Below, one piece after another: positions 6,828 to 14,943 of a DNA stretch of 64,000 nt. The notes below the pieces were generated by a model. The model was not told the DNA's origin. It did not search any database and saw only the letters and a list, made by a program, of their open reading frames with translations. The DNA comes from Stenotrophomonas sp. HITSZ_GD (GTDB taxonomy: Bacteria > Pseudomonadota > Gammaproteobacteria > Xanthomonadales > Xanthomonadaceae). Made by a program: the position numbers and the translations under genes. Position 1 is the first letter of the stretch; each line of letters opens with the position of its first letter. The DNA is taken from assembly GCF_029543105.1 (NCBI RefSeq), contig NZ_JARQXB010000010.1:95998-159997 (forward strand), written 5' to 3'.

Positions 6828-9125
6828 ATGACTGCCCGCACCCGTGTTCTGCCGCGCCTGGCCCTGCTGCTGGCCATGCTCGCCCCGGCCGCTTTCGCGG
6901 CCAATCCGCTTCCCGTCATCCCCGCGCCTGCGCAGGTGCAGGCCGCCCAGGGCGGCTTCGCGCTCACCCCGCAAGTGCTTGTGCGCCCCGCCGACGCGGC
7001 CGCCGAACCCACCGCGCGCCAGTTCGTCGAAGGCCTGGAGCGCGGCAGCGGCGTGCGCCTGGCCCTGGCGCCGGCCGGGCGCGCGAAGCCCGGCGAGATC
7101 GCCTTCGCCATCGACCCCAAGGCCAGCACCTCGCCGGAAGGCTACGTGCTGGATATCGACGCCCATGGCGTGCACGCCCGCGCGGCCGATCCGCGCGGCC
7201 TGTTCTACGCGGCGGTGACGCTATGGCAGCTGGCGCCGGCACGCGGTGAAACCGCCGCCGCCGTGCTGCCGGCCGGCCGCATCACCGACGCGCCGCGCTT
7301 TGGCTGGCGCGGGCTGATGCTCGATTCGGCACGGCATTTCCAGAGCGTGGCGCAGGTCAAATCGCTGCTGGACGTGATGGCGCTGCACAAGTTCAACACC
7401 TTCCATTGGCACCTGACCGACGACCAGGGCTGGCGCATCGAGATCAAGCGCTACCCGCGCCTGACCGAGGTGGGCGGCTGCCGCATTCCGGCCGGCGATG
7501 GCGGCGTCGGTGCCGATGGCAAGCCGGTGCCTTACTGCGGCTTCTACACGCAGGACCAGGTGCGCGAAGTCGTCGCCTACGCGGCGCAACGCCACATCAC
7601 CGTGGTGCCGGAGTTCGACATCCCCGGCCATGCGACCGCGGCCATCTCGGCATACCCGGAGCTGGGCGTCAGCGGCAAGCAGATCGAGGTCTCCAACGAG
7701 TGGGGCGTGAACACCAACCTGTTCAACGCCGACGAGCAGACCTTGCAGTTCCTGGAGAACGTGCTCGCCGAGATGGTGCCGCTGTTCCCGGGCCGCTATT
7801 TCCACCTCGGCGGCGACGAGGCGGTGAAGGACCAATGGAAGGCCTCGCCGCGCATGCAGGCGCGCATCAAGGAACTGGGCCTGAAGGACGAGGAAGCGCT
7901 GCAGGCGTGGATGCTCAAGCGCCTGGAACGTTTCCTGGTGGCGCACGACCGGCGGATGATCGGCTGGGATGAAATCATCGAGGGTGGCCTGCCGCCGGAA
8001 GCGGCGGTGATGTCCTGGCGCGGCATCGAAGGCGGCCTGACCGCGGCGCGGCTTGGGCACGACGTGGTGATGGTGCCCTCCTCCGAGCTGTACCTGGATT
8101 ACCTGCAAACCGATTCGCCCGACGAACCGCCGGGCCGCCCGGCCTACATCGACCTGCAGCGCGTGTACGCGTTCGAACCGGTGCCCCAGGCGCTGGAGGC
8201 CTCGCAGCGCCACCATATCCTCGGCGTGCAGGCCAACATCTGGACCGAGCATTCGCGCAGCTTCGCGCGGGTGGAGCATGCCTTGTTCCCGCGCGCGGCG
8301 GCCGTGGCCGAAACCGGCTGGTCCCCGCTCGACCGGCGCGACTTCGCCGATTTCCGCAACCGCTTGCCGCACCTGCTGGCGCTGTACCGCGCATGGGGCG
8401 CGGACTACGCGCAGACGCCCTTCCAGCCGAAGGTGGAGATCACGCCGGCTGACGACGGCACGGTGCGCGTCACGCTCACCGACCGCCTGGGCTATGACGA
8501 GCTGCGCTACAGCACCGATGGCCAGGCGCCGACCGCGGACTCGCCACGCTACGAGGCACCGCTGGCGCTCGCGCTGCCCGTCACCCTGCAGGCGGCATCG
8601 TTCTGGAAGGGCCAGCCGCTGGCACCGCCGGTGACGCGCACGCTGAGCGCGAAAAGCCTGCGCAGCCGCAGCGACGAGGAACTGGCGATGTGCACCGGCC
8701 AGCTGATGCTGCGCCTGGAAGATGACGGCCCGCGCGAAGGTGAGCGCGCGGTGTTCAACGTGGACATCTTCAACCCGTGCTGGGAATGGAAGCAGGCCGA
8801 CCTGCGCGGCATCGACGGCGTGCAGGTGCGCGCGGGCCAGCTGCCCTACTACTTCCAGCTGGCGCACGACGAATCGCATCGCACGTTCCAGCCGGCGCAC
8901 TCGGCGCATGGCGAGCTGGTGCTGCGCGATGGCTGCGAAGGCCCGACGCTGGCCAGCGTGAAGCTGCCGGCCACGCCGGGTGCCGACGGCTTCTCGACGT
9001 TGAACGTGAAGCTGCCGAAAGCCGCGCGCAAGGCGCAAGCGGACCTGTGCGTCTACTTCACCGGCGACACGCGCCCGACGATGTGGGTGCTGGACCGGAT
9101 GACGCTGGTACCGCCGGCGAAGTAA
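6828..9125 (+). CDS. Beta-N-acetylhexosaminidase, glycoside hydrolase family 20
   Basis: Exported enzyme that releases terminal GlcNAc from chitooligosaccharides by substrate-assisted catalysis, 765 aa. The signal peptide covers residues 1-24 (AAFA/ANPLP). A GH20b-type N-terminal alpha/beta domain is followed by the catalytic barrel. The signature HLGGDE places the Asp-Glu pair at 330-331, and HWHLTDDQGWR is also present. A chitobiase C-terminal-like domain follows (about 540-600), then about 160 further residues of unassigned beta-rich sequence. GGAGG lies 9 nt before the ATG. It completes the GlcNAc locus by supplying monosaccharide for NagP. The extended C-terminus makes it longer than minimal GH20 enzymes. 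Confidence 0.92.
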   Translation: MTARTRVLPRLALLLAMLAPAAFAANPLPVIPAPAQVQAAQGGFALTPQVLVRPADAAAEPTARQFVEGLERGSGVRLALAPAGRAKPGEIAFAIDPKASTSPEGYVLDIDAHGVHARAADPRGLFYAAVTLWQLAPARGETAAAVLPAGRITDAPRFGWRGLMLDSARHFQSVAQVKSLLDVMALHKFNTFHWHLTDDQGWRIEIKRYPRLTEVGGCRIPAGDGGVGADGKPVPYCGFYTQDQVREVVAYAAQRHITVVPEFDIPGHATAAISAYPELGVSGKQIEVSNEWGVNTNLFNADEQTLQFLENVLAEMVPLFPGRYFHLGGDEAVKDQWKASPRMQARIKELGLKDEEALQAWMLKRLERFLVAHDRRMIGWDEIIEGGLPPEAAVMSWRGIEGGLTAARLGHDVVMVPSSELYLDYLQTDSPDEPPGRPAYIDLQRVYAFEPVPQALEASQRHHILGVQANIWTEHSRSFARVEHALFPRAAAVAETGWSPLDRRDFADFRNRLPHLLALYRAWGADYAQTPFQPKVEITPADDGTVRVTLTDRLGYDELRYSTDGQAPTADSPRYEAPLALALPVTLQAASFWKGQPLAPPVTRTLSAKSLRSRSDEELAMCTGQLMLRLEDDGPREGERAVFNVDIFNPCWEWKQADLRGIDGVQVRAGQLPYYFQLAHDESHRTFQPAHSAHGELVLRDGCEGPTLASVKLPATPGADGFSTLNVKLPKAARKAQADLCVYFTGDTRPTMWVLDRMTLVPPAK

Positions 9126-9131
9126 GCAGGC

Positions 9132-9158
9132 AGCCGGGCCCGCGGTGCGGGCCCGGCT
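9132..9158 (+). terminator. GC hairpin after the hexosaminidase gene
   Basis: A perfect 12-bp inverted repeat (9132-9143 with 9147-9158) with a 3-nt loop starts 6 nt after the GH20 stop. There is no T tract, so it could be a weak terminator or a 3'-end stabiliser. Confidence 0.5.
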
Positions 9159-9202
9159 CCCCGCGAGGATCACCTCGAAAGACGCGGGCGTCCCCTGGGC
9201 GC

Positions 9203-9619
9203 CTACGAATCGGCGGTACGGCCGCCGAACACACGCCGGTCGAACCGCGACAGCCATTCCCGCGCCGGCGTGCGTGCGAACGACAAGCCCGCCACTACGC
9301 CCAGCGTGTTGGCCAACGCATCGAACGGATCGGCGCTGCGGTCCACCGTGAAAGCGCCCTGCGCGAATTCGATGCCCACGCCCAGTAGCACCAGCCCGAA
9401 CCCGGCCCACAGCAAGGCCCGCCGCGTGGCGAACAATTGCACGGCCCAGAAGGCCAGGCCAAAGTAGGTCAGGAAGTGCTCGGCCTTGTCGCTATTGCGC
9501 GGCAGTTCCGGGATCTCCGGCGGCGGGCCCAGGCACACCACCACGACCGCCACCATCAGCACGCCCCACACGCCGACCCACAGGCGGGGGTGCCGGAACG
9601 CGCGCAATGCCCCGCTCAC
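9203..9619 (-). CDS. VanZ-like small membrane protein
   Basis: A 138-aa protein with about four hydrophobic segments and the VanZ-family pattern: SDKAEHFLTYFGLAFW after the first helix, IEFAQG in a later one, and DPFDALANTLG before the last. Its biochemical role is unknown. The GTG start at 9619 overlaps the TGA of the upstream methyltransferase (GTGA), pointing to translational coupling. VanZ-like proteins occur widely outside glycopeptide resistance, so no resistance function is implied. Confidence 0.75.
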   Translation of the reverse strand: MSGALRAFRHPRLWVGVWGVLMVAVVVVCLGPPPEIPELPRNSDKAEHFLTYFGLAFWAVQLFATRRALLWAGFGLVLLGVGIEFAQGAFTVDRSADPFDALANTLGVVAGLSFARTPAREWLSRFDRRVFGGRTADS

Positions 9620-10803
9620 AGCCGCCAGGTCAGGTCGCCGACCAGGAAGGCGGCTTCGAATTCCACCTCGCTCTGGAAGCCCATCACCTGGAAGCGTTCG
9701 CCCATCTCGCTGGGCAGCGTCAGGCGCTTGACCTGCTCGCGCAGGCGCACGCGGCCGACCTCGTCCGTGCGCGTATCGGCCTGTTCGAGCAACTGGTCCA
9801 GCCCGTTGCCGAGCAGGAAACTGGCCTGGCTGCAGTAGCCGGCCAGTTCGAAGCCCGCGCCGGTGCCGGCTTCGGCCAACGCGGTGAAGTCCACCGAGGC
9901 CGTCAGGTCCTGCAGGCCTGGCCAGCGGTACAGGTCCTCGTGCATGCGATGGCGGTAGAAAGCGCGCAGCGTGCCGTCGCTGCGTTGCGCCTGGTAATAC
10001 TCGCGGCGCGGATAGCCGTAATCCACGAACAGCATCGCGCCACGCTTGAGCCCGCCGGCCACCGCCTGGATCCAGTACGGCAGTTGCGGCAGCACCTCGG
10101 AGCGGTAGCCCTCGGCGAACGGGGCCTCCAGATAGTCCTCCAGGTGCCGCACCGCGGCCGAGAGCAAGGCATCGGCCGGCTGTTCGGCGCGCACGAAACG
10201 CCCTTGGTCGTCCACCCGCACGGTTTCCTCGTACACCTCGCCCTCGCGCACGGTGAAGCGTGGCGTGGGCAGGGCGTCGATGACTTCGTTGGCGAACAGC
10301 ACGCCGTTCCAGTCGTCGGGGAACGGGCCATCCACCCACTCCACCAGATCGAACACCGGCGGGATCAGCGTGCGGCCCAACCGCTCGCGCTGGCGCTCGC
10401 GCAGGTCCGCGCTGGGTTCGAGGATGGCGTAGCGCTCGGGCAGCGCGTCCAGCTCCAGCAGCCGCTTGAGCGTGACCTCGGCGAACGCGCCGCTGCCGCC
10501 GCCAACCTCCAGGATCCGCGCCTCCGGGCCCAGCTGCTGCAACACCGGCGCGATGGCGCCGGCCACCACGGCGGCGAACAACGGGCCGATCTCCGGCGCG
10601 GTGACGAAATCGCCGCTCTCGCCGAACTTGCTGGCACCGGCGCTGTAGTAGCCCCAGCCCGGCGCATAGAGCGACAGCTCCATGAAGCGCGAGAACGGCA
10701 TGGCGCCCCCACTGGCCTGGATCTCGGCGCGCAACAGCGCGGCGAGTTCATCGCTGTGGGCAAGCGCTTCCTGGTCGGGCGTGGGCAAGTCCGGGTGCTG
10801 CAT
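9616..10803 (-). CDS. SAM-dependent methyltransferase, MidA/NDUFAF7 family (COG1565)
   Basis: A 395-aa Rossmann-fold methyltransferase. The SAM-binding loop ILEVGGGSGAFAEV lies near residue 105, preceded by FGESGDFVTAPEIGPLF, which is diagnostic of the MidA/NDUFAF7 group. Mitochondrial NDUFAF7 methylates a complex I subunit; the bacterial target is not established. The ATG at 10803 (MQHPDLPT) is preferred over a longer reading from 10836. It is coupled to the VanZ-like gene and divergent from the pteridine reductase gene, with only 56 bp between the two starts. Confidence 0.85.
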   Translation of the reverse strand: MQHPDLPTPDQEALAHSDELAALLRAEIQASGGAMPFSRFMELSLYAPGWGYYSAGASKFGESGDFVTAPEIGPLFAAVVAGAIAPVLQQLGPEARILEVGGGSGAFAEVTLKRLLELDALPERYAILEPSADLRERQRERLGRTLIPPVFDLVEWVDGPFPDDWNGVLFANEVIDALPTPRFTVREGEVYEETVRVDDQGRFVRAEQPADALLSAAVRHLEDYLEAPFAEGYRSEVLPQLPYWIQAVAGGLKRGAMLFVDYGYPRREYYQAQRSDGTLRAFYRHRMHEDLYRWPGLQDLTASVDFTALAEAGTGAGFELAGYCSQASFLLGNGLDQLLEQADTRTDEVGRVRLREQVKRLTLPSEMGERFQVMGFQSEVEFEAAFLVGDLTWRL

Positions 10804-10859
10804 GGCGAGGTCGATTGCGTGGACAATGCACAGCATAGCCGAGCGAGGGAAATCGGAAG

Positions 10860-11597
10860 ATGAGCGAAACCGACAAGGTGGCCCTGGTCACTGGCGCGGC
10901 GCGGCGCATCGGCGCGGCCATCGTGCGCCGTCTGCACGCGGCGGGGTATCGCGTGGCGGTCCATGCCCACGCCTCCGGGCCGGAGCTGGCCGCGCTGTGC
11001 GCGGCGCTGGACACGGCACGCCCCGGCAGCGTACTGGCCCTGCAGGCCGATCTGCGCGAGGCGACCACGCCGGCCGCGCTGGTGCATGACACGCTGGCCA
11101 CGTTCGGCCGGCTCGATGCACTGGTCAGCAACGCCTCCAACTTCTTTCCCACGCCGCTGGAGACCGCCACCGTGGATCAGTGGGAGGCGCTGATGGCGGT
11201 GAACGCGCGCGCGCCGTTCCTGATGGCGCAGGCCGCGGCGCCGGCACTGCGCGCGCGGCGGGGCGCGATCGTGCACCTTGTCGATGCGGCCCTTGCGCAC
11301 CCGTTGCCGGCACATGCGGCGTATACCGCCGCCAAGGGTGCGCTGGCGGCGCTCACCGCCGCGCTGGCGGTGGACCTGGCGCCGGAGGTACGGGTGAACG
11401 CCGTGGCCCCGGGCGCGATCCTGTGGCCGGAAAGCGGCAAGGACGCGGCCGCGCAGGCGGCGGTGCTGGCGCGCACGCCGCTGGGCAGGACCGGCACGCC
11501 GGAGGAAGTGGCCGAAGCGGTGCGCTGGCTGGTCGAGGATGCGCACTACATCACCGGGCACACCCTGCCGCTGGATGGCGGACGCTTGCTGGGGTGA
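10860..11597 (+). CDS. Pteridine reductase (PTR1/FolM-like short-chain dehydrogenase)
   Basis: NADPH-dependent SDR of 245 aa. The glycine loop TGAARRIG (11-18) carries the arginine typical of PTR1-like enzymes. The usual catalytic Ser is replaced by Asp142, which stands 13 residues before Tyr155, with Lys159 following in YTAAK; this Asp-Tyr-Lys arrangement is the one described for PTR1 pteridine reductases. Expected role: reduction of dihydrobiopterin or dihydrofolate to the tetrahydro form, in the cytoplasm. It converges on folK, another pterin enzyme, which supports the call. A generic 3-oxoacyl reductase is less likely because of the Asp. Confidence 0.8.
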   Translation: MSETDKVALVTGAARRIGAAIVRRLHAAGYRVAVHAHASGPELAALCAALDTARPGSVLALQADLREATTPAALVHDTLATFGRLDALVSNASNFFPTPLETATVDQWEALMAVNARAPFLMAQAAAPALRARRGAIVHLVDAALAHPLPAHAAYTAAKGALAALTAALAVDLAPEVRVNAVAPGAILWPESGKDAAAQAAVLARTPLGRTGTPEEVAEAVRWLVEDAHYITGHTLPLDGGRLLG

Positions 11598-11648
11598 GCA
11601 AGGACTGCCGGGCCGGATGACGCCCGGTCGCGACCGATGCGCTTGCGC

Positions 11649-12137
11649 TCAGGGCGCCAGCGGCACCGTGTCGAAGTGCTCGCCATGCTGCGGGTGCGCA
11701 CGCCACAACGCGTCGAGCGTGCGGCCACTCACCGGATCGACGAAATCCGGCGCGATATCCGCCAGCGGCTTCAGCACGAACGCATGCTTCAGCTCGGGGC
11801 GCGGCACGCGCAGGTGGCCCGGACCCTCGACGATGCGCTGGCCGTAGAAGATCACGTCGATATCCAGCGTTCGGTCCGCAAAGCGCGGGCCGCTGCGGTC
11901 GCGGCCATGCGCGTCCTCCACCGCGTGCAGCCAGGCATCGAGCGGCACCAGTTCCATGTCGGTATGCAGCATCACCGCGTTGTTGAGGAAATCCGGGCCT
12001 TCGAAGCCGACGGCCGGGGTGCGGTAGGCGGGCGATACGCGCAGTTCGCCGAAGCGCTCGCGCAGCACCTGCACGGCCAGGTGCAGGTGCCGGGCCGGCT
12101 GCAGGTTGCTGCCGAGGCTGAGAAGGACGGTGGTCAT
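11649..12137 (-). CDS. folK: HPPK, 2-amino-4-hydroxy-6-hydroxymethyldihydropteridine diphosphokinase
   Basis: Cytoplasmic folate-pathway enzyme that transfers pyrophosphate from ATP to the hydroxymethyl-pterin, 162 aa. It starts MTTVLLSLGSNL and carries the HPPK signature DRSGPRFADRTLDIDVIFYG, whose Arg and paired Asp residues bind substrate and magnesium, then PRPELKHAFVLKPLADIAP. The ATG at 12137 is chosen because HPPK begins immediately before the first strand; an upstream frame adds 13 unlikely residues. It converges on the pteridine reductase gene and is divergent from anbu. Confidence 0.92.
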   Translation of the reverse strand: MTTVLLSLGSNLQPARHLHLAVQVLRERFGELRVSPAYRTPAVGFEGPDFLNNAVMLHTDMELVPLDAWLHAVEDAHGRDRSGPRFADRTLDIDVIFYGQRIVEGPGHLRVPRPELKHAFVLKPLADIAPDFVDPVSGRTLDALWRAHPQHGEHFDTVPLAP

Positions 12138-12249
12138 GCAATATTCGCGCATGCGCGCGCGGCCAGCGTCAACCATGGCATGCGACGCCCTTCACGGCAC
12201 GGCAAGCCCGGCGACCTAGAATGCGGGTTCCGTCAACGATGACAGCGCC

Positions 12250-12999
12250 ATGACCTATTGCGTCGGCATCGAAGTGGACGAAGGCCTGGTCTTCGCCGCG
12301 GATACCCGCACCAACGCCTCGCTGGACGATGTCCGCGTGTACCGCAAGTTGCACGTGTTCGAGTATCCCGGCCAGGCGGTGTTCGCGCTGATGTCGGCCG
12401 GCAACCTGGCCACCACCCAGCTGGCGCTGGCGCGCATCCAGCGCGATGTCGACGACGCGGCCGAGCGCAACCTGCGCAACTTCCGCCACCTGTTCGAGGT
12501 GGCCGAGTACGTGGGGCAGATCCTGGTCTCCAGCCAGGTCGATACCTCCGGCCGGCCCGAGTTCGAGGGCGTCAGCACGCAGGCCACGCTGATCCTCGGC
12601 GGGCAGATCGCCGGCGAGCGGCCGGGCATGTACATGATCTACCCGCTGGGCAACGCCATCGCCTCCTCGCCGGAGACGCCCTACCTGCAGGTGGGCGAAT
12701 CCAAGTACGGCAAGCCGATCCTGGACCGCATCATCCGCGCCGACATGCGGCTGGAGGACGCGGCGCGCACCGCGCTGGTGTCGCTGGATTCGACGATCCG
12801 CTCCAACCTCTCCGTCGGCATGCCGATCGACCTGGCGCTGATCCGCCGCGACGACCTGCGCGTGACCGAGCGCATGCGCCTGGACGCGGACACGCCGCTG
12901 TATGCGGATATCCACGCCAACTGGTCGCGCAAGCTCGCCGAAGCGGTGCACACCCTGCCGCGCTTTCCGTGGGAGCTGCCGGACGATCCGTCCGGCTAG
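12250..12999 (+). CDS. anbu: Anbu, ancestral beta-subunit proteasome-like peptidase
   Basis: Ntn-hydrolase of 249 aa. The protein begins MTYCVG, so removal of Met exposes the catalytic Thr2. Asp18 (in FAADTRTNA) and Lys33 correspond to Asp17 and Lys33 of proteasome beta subunits. ALMSAGNLATTQ, LILGGQIAG, GESKYGKPILDR and SLDSTIRSNLSVGMPIDLAL are characteristic of Anbu and separate it from HslV. A -10-like TAGAAT lies at 12217-12222. Anbu usually sits with transglutaminase-like, alpha-E and ATP-grasp genes; none is near here. Its stop shares a CTAG with the convergent hybrid kinase stop. Physiological substrates of Anbu are not known. Confidence 0.88.
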   Translation: MTYCVGIEVDEGLVFAADTRTNASLDDVRVYRKLHVFEYPGQAVFALMSAGNLATTQLALARIQRDVDDAAERNLRNFRHLFEVAEYVGQILVSSQVDTSGRPEFEGVSTQATLILGGQIAGERPGMYMIYPLGNAIASSPETPYLQVGESKYGKPILDRIIRADMRLEDAARTALVSLDSTIRSNLSVGMPIDLALIRRDDLRVTERMRLDADTPLYADIHANWSRKLAEAVHTLPRFPWELPDDPSG

Positions 13000-14501
13000 C
13001 CGGTTTCCAGCGCGTGCGCCACGGCGCGGAACACGCGGCGCATCTCCAGCGGCTTGCGCAGCACGTGGACCGGGATATCGGGCGGGAAATGTTCGCGCTG
13101 CAACGGCTGGCCCACGTCCTCCAGCACGATCGCCGGGCCCTGGTAGCCGAGCTCCTGCATGGTGAGCAGCAGGCTCACGGCCGAGAGCAGGATGATGTCG
13201 CTGTCCACGATCACCAGGTCCGGCAGCGCATGCTGTTGCGCGTGTTGCAGGGCCGCCGCGCCATCGGCCGCCAGCTGTGGCTGGTAGCCCTGGCTCGACA
13301 GCGCGTTGCCCAGTAGCGACAGCCGCGTGGCCTCGCCGTCCACCAGCAGGATGCGCTGGCCGCGGCCCAGCGGCAGGTCGGTGTCGTGTTCGCCGCCGAC
13401 CGGCGCGGCCGCGCGCAGCGGCAGCACGATGTCGAAGCGCGTGCCCTCGCCGCGCCGGCTGTCCACCGTGATGGTGCCGCCGTAGCTTTCGACGATGCGC
13501 TTGCAGGAAATCAGGCCCAGTCCGGTGCCATCGCTCTTGGTGGTGAAGAACGGGCTGAACAGCCGCGCCAGCGTGTCCTCGCTCATGCCGGTGCCGGTAT
13601 CGGTGACGCTCAGGCGCAGCTGCGTCTCGCCTTCCGGCGCGGCGGCGAAGGTGAGTTGCCCGCCGTCGGGCATCGCCTGCACGGCGTTGAGGCCCAGGTT
13701 CAACAGGCACTGCTGCAGTTCGGTGTAGTTGGCTTCCACGCTGAGGTCGCCATCGCCACCTTCCACCTGCAGCGTCACGCCCTTGGGCAGGCTGCTGCGC
13801 AGCAGCAGCTGCACGGCCTGGAACAGCCGCGCCACCGAAACCTGCTCGCGCGGCTTGTTGGAGCCGCGCACGAAGGACAGCATCGATTCGGCCATCTCGT
13901 GGCCACGGCGGCCGCATTCGGCGATCACGTCGGCCAGCTGGCGCAGCTGCGGGTCATCGCCGCGCCCGGCCAGCAGGTCCGGCACGATCAACAGCGGCTG
14001 CAGGATGTTGCGCAAGTCATGGCTGAGGCCGGCGGCCAGCAGGGCCAGGCTCTCCAGTCGCTGGGCGCGCATCAGCTCGCTTTCCACGCGCTCGCGGTCG
14101 CGCTCCACACGCGCCTCGCGCACCGCGCGCGCCACCGCCGCTGGCAGGCGGGTGGGGTTGTGCTTGATGATGTAGTCGTTGGCGCCTTCCTGCAGCGCCT
14201 TCACCGCCGCTTCCTCGCCCATCGTGCCGGAGACGAAGATGAAGGGCATGCGCGGGTCGAACTTGCGCACGATGCGCAGTGCCTCGTGGCCGGAGAAGCC
14301 CGGCATGCTCAGGTCCGACAGGACGATGTCGGGCCGGAATGTTTCCAGGCAGTGGCGCAGCGACTGCTCGCCGTCCACGCGCTCGAACACCGCCTCCAGG
14401 CCCGATTCGAGGAGCTGGTCGGACAGCAGTTCGGCGTCTTCGGGCGAATCCTCGATCAGCAGGATGCGCAGTTCGCCGAGCCGGGCCCCTTCGTGCGGCA
14501 T
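12996..14501 (-). CDS. Hybrid histidine kinase, REC-HisKA-HATPase-REC
   Basis: Soluble signalling protein of 501 aa with no membrane segment. An N-terminal receiver (10-125) has phosphoacceptor Asp63 in DIVLSDLSMPG. A short coiled coil leads to a histidine kinase core with His161 in GLSHDLRNILQP, N-box LNLGLNAVQAMP (about 267-278), DTGTGM (301-306) and GTGLGL. A second receiver (about 383-500) has Asp433 or Asp435 as acceptor, but one of its usual paired acidic residues is Gly389 (LLVDGE). It begins 1 nt after the response regulator stop, as the third gene of a kinase-regulator-hybrid operon. It can both receive and send phosphate, so a phosphorelay is likely. Confidence 0.88.
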   Translation of the reverse strand: MPHEGARLGELRILLIEDSPEDAELLSDQLLESGLEAVFERVDGEQSLRHCLETFRPDIVLSDLSMPGFSGHEALRIVRKFDPRMPFIFVSGTMGEEAAVKALQEGANDYIIKHNPTRLPAAVARAVREARVERDRERVESELMRAQRLESLALLAAGLSHDLRNILQPLLIVPDLLAGRGDDPQLRQLADVIAECGRRGHEMAESMLSFVRGSNKPREQVSVARLFQAVQLLLRSSLPKGVTLQVEGGDGDLSVEANYTELQQCLLNLGLNAVQAMPDGGQLTFAAAPEGETQLRLSVTDTGTGMSEDTLARLFSPFFTTKSDGTGLGLISCKRIVESYGGTITVDSRRGEGTRFDIVLPLRAAAPVGGEHDTDLPLGRGQRILLVDGEATRLSLLGNALSSQGYQPQLAADGAAALQHAQQHALPDLVIVDSDIILLSAVSLLLTMQELGYQGPAIVLEDVGQPLQREHFPPDIPVHVLRKPLEMRRVFRAVAHALETG

Positions 14502-14502
14502 G

Positions 14503-14943
14503 TCAGTGGGTTCCCGGCGCCTGGTTGATGACGGCCCAGAAAGTGCCCAGGGTCTGCACGGCGTTGAAGAACTGGTCCACGTCCACCGGCTTGACCACGT
14601 AAGCGTTCACGCCCAGGTCCCAGCTGCGCGCCAGGTCATTCTCCTCGCGCGAGGAAGACAGGATCACCACCGGCAGGCGCTTGAGCTCCTCGTCCTGGCG
14701 GATCTGCTTGAGCACCTCCAGCCCGTCCAGGCGCGGCATCTTGATGTCCAGCAGCAGCACGGCCGGCAGGCCTTCCTCGCGGTCGGCGAAGGCGCCGCGA
14801 CGGTACAGGTAATCCAGGACCTCCACACCGTCCTCGACATGGACGATGGGATTGGCCAGGCGCGCCTCGCGCAGGGCGTCGATGGCCATTTCCGCGTCGG
14901 CGGGGCTGTCTTCGGCAAGCAGGATGGTACGGATGGGGCTCAT
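14503..14943 (-). CDS. Single-domain response regulator, Rcp1/CheY type
   Basis: A 146-aa stand-alone receiver with no output domain. Acid pair Glu11-Asp12, phosphoacceptor Asp66 (VLLLDIKMPRLDG), Ser96/97 and Lys118 (YVVKPVD) are all present. The 10-15 residue extension around ADREEG is typical of Rcp1-like regulators that pair with phytochrome-type or CHASE3 kinases. Its ATG overlaps the stop of the upstream membrane kinase (ATGA, 14940-14943), and the hybrid kinase follows directly. It probably shuttles phosphate between the two kinases. Confidence 0.9.
   Translation of the reverse strand: MSPIRTILLAEDSPADAEMAIDALREARLANPIVHVEDGVEVLDYLYRRGAFADREEGLPAVLLLDIKMPRLDGLEVLKQIRQDEELKRLPVVILSSSREENDLARSWDLGVNAYVVKPVDVDQFFNAVQTLGTFWAVINQAPGTH

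Noticed and set aside
3590..7129. Very long minus-strand open frame (1179 codons) opposite the TonB receptor
   Set aside because: It is antisense to a clearly conserved receptor and part of GH20, has the biased Arg/Val/Gly/His composition of a GC-rich shadow frame, and has no recognisable domain.
9203..9619. Glycopeptide resistance function for the VanZ-like gene
   Set aside because: No vanHAX-type genes are present and VanZ-like proteins are common in bacteria without such resistance.
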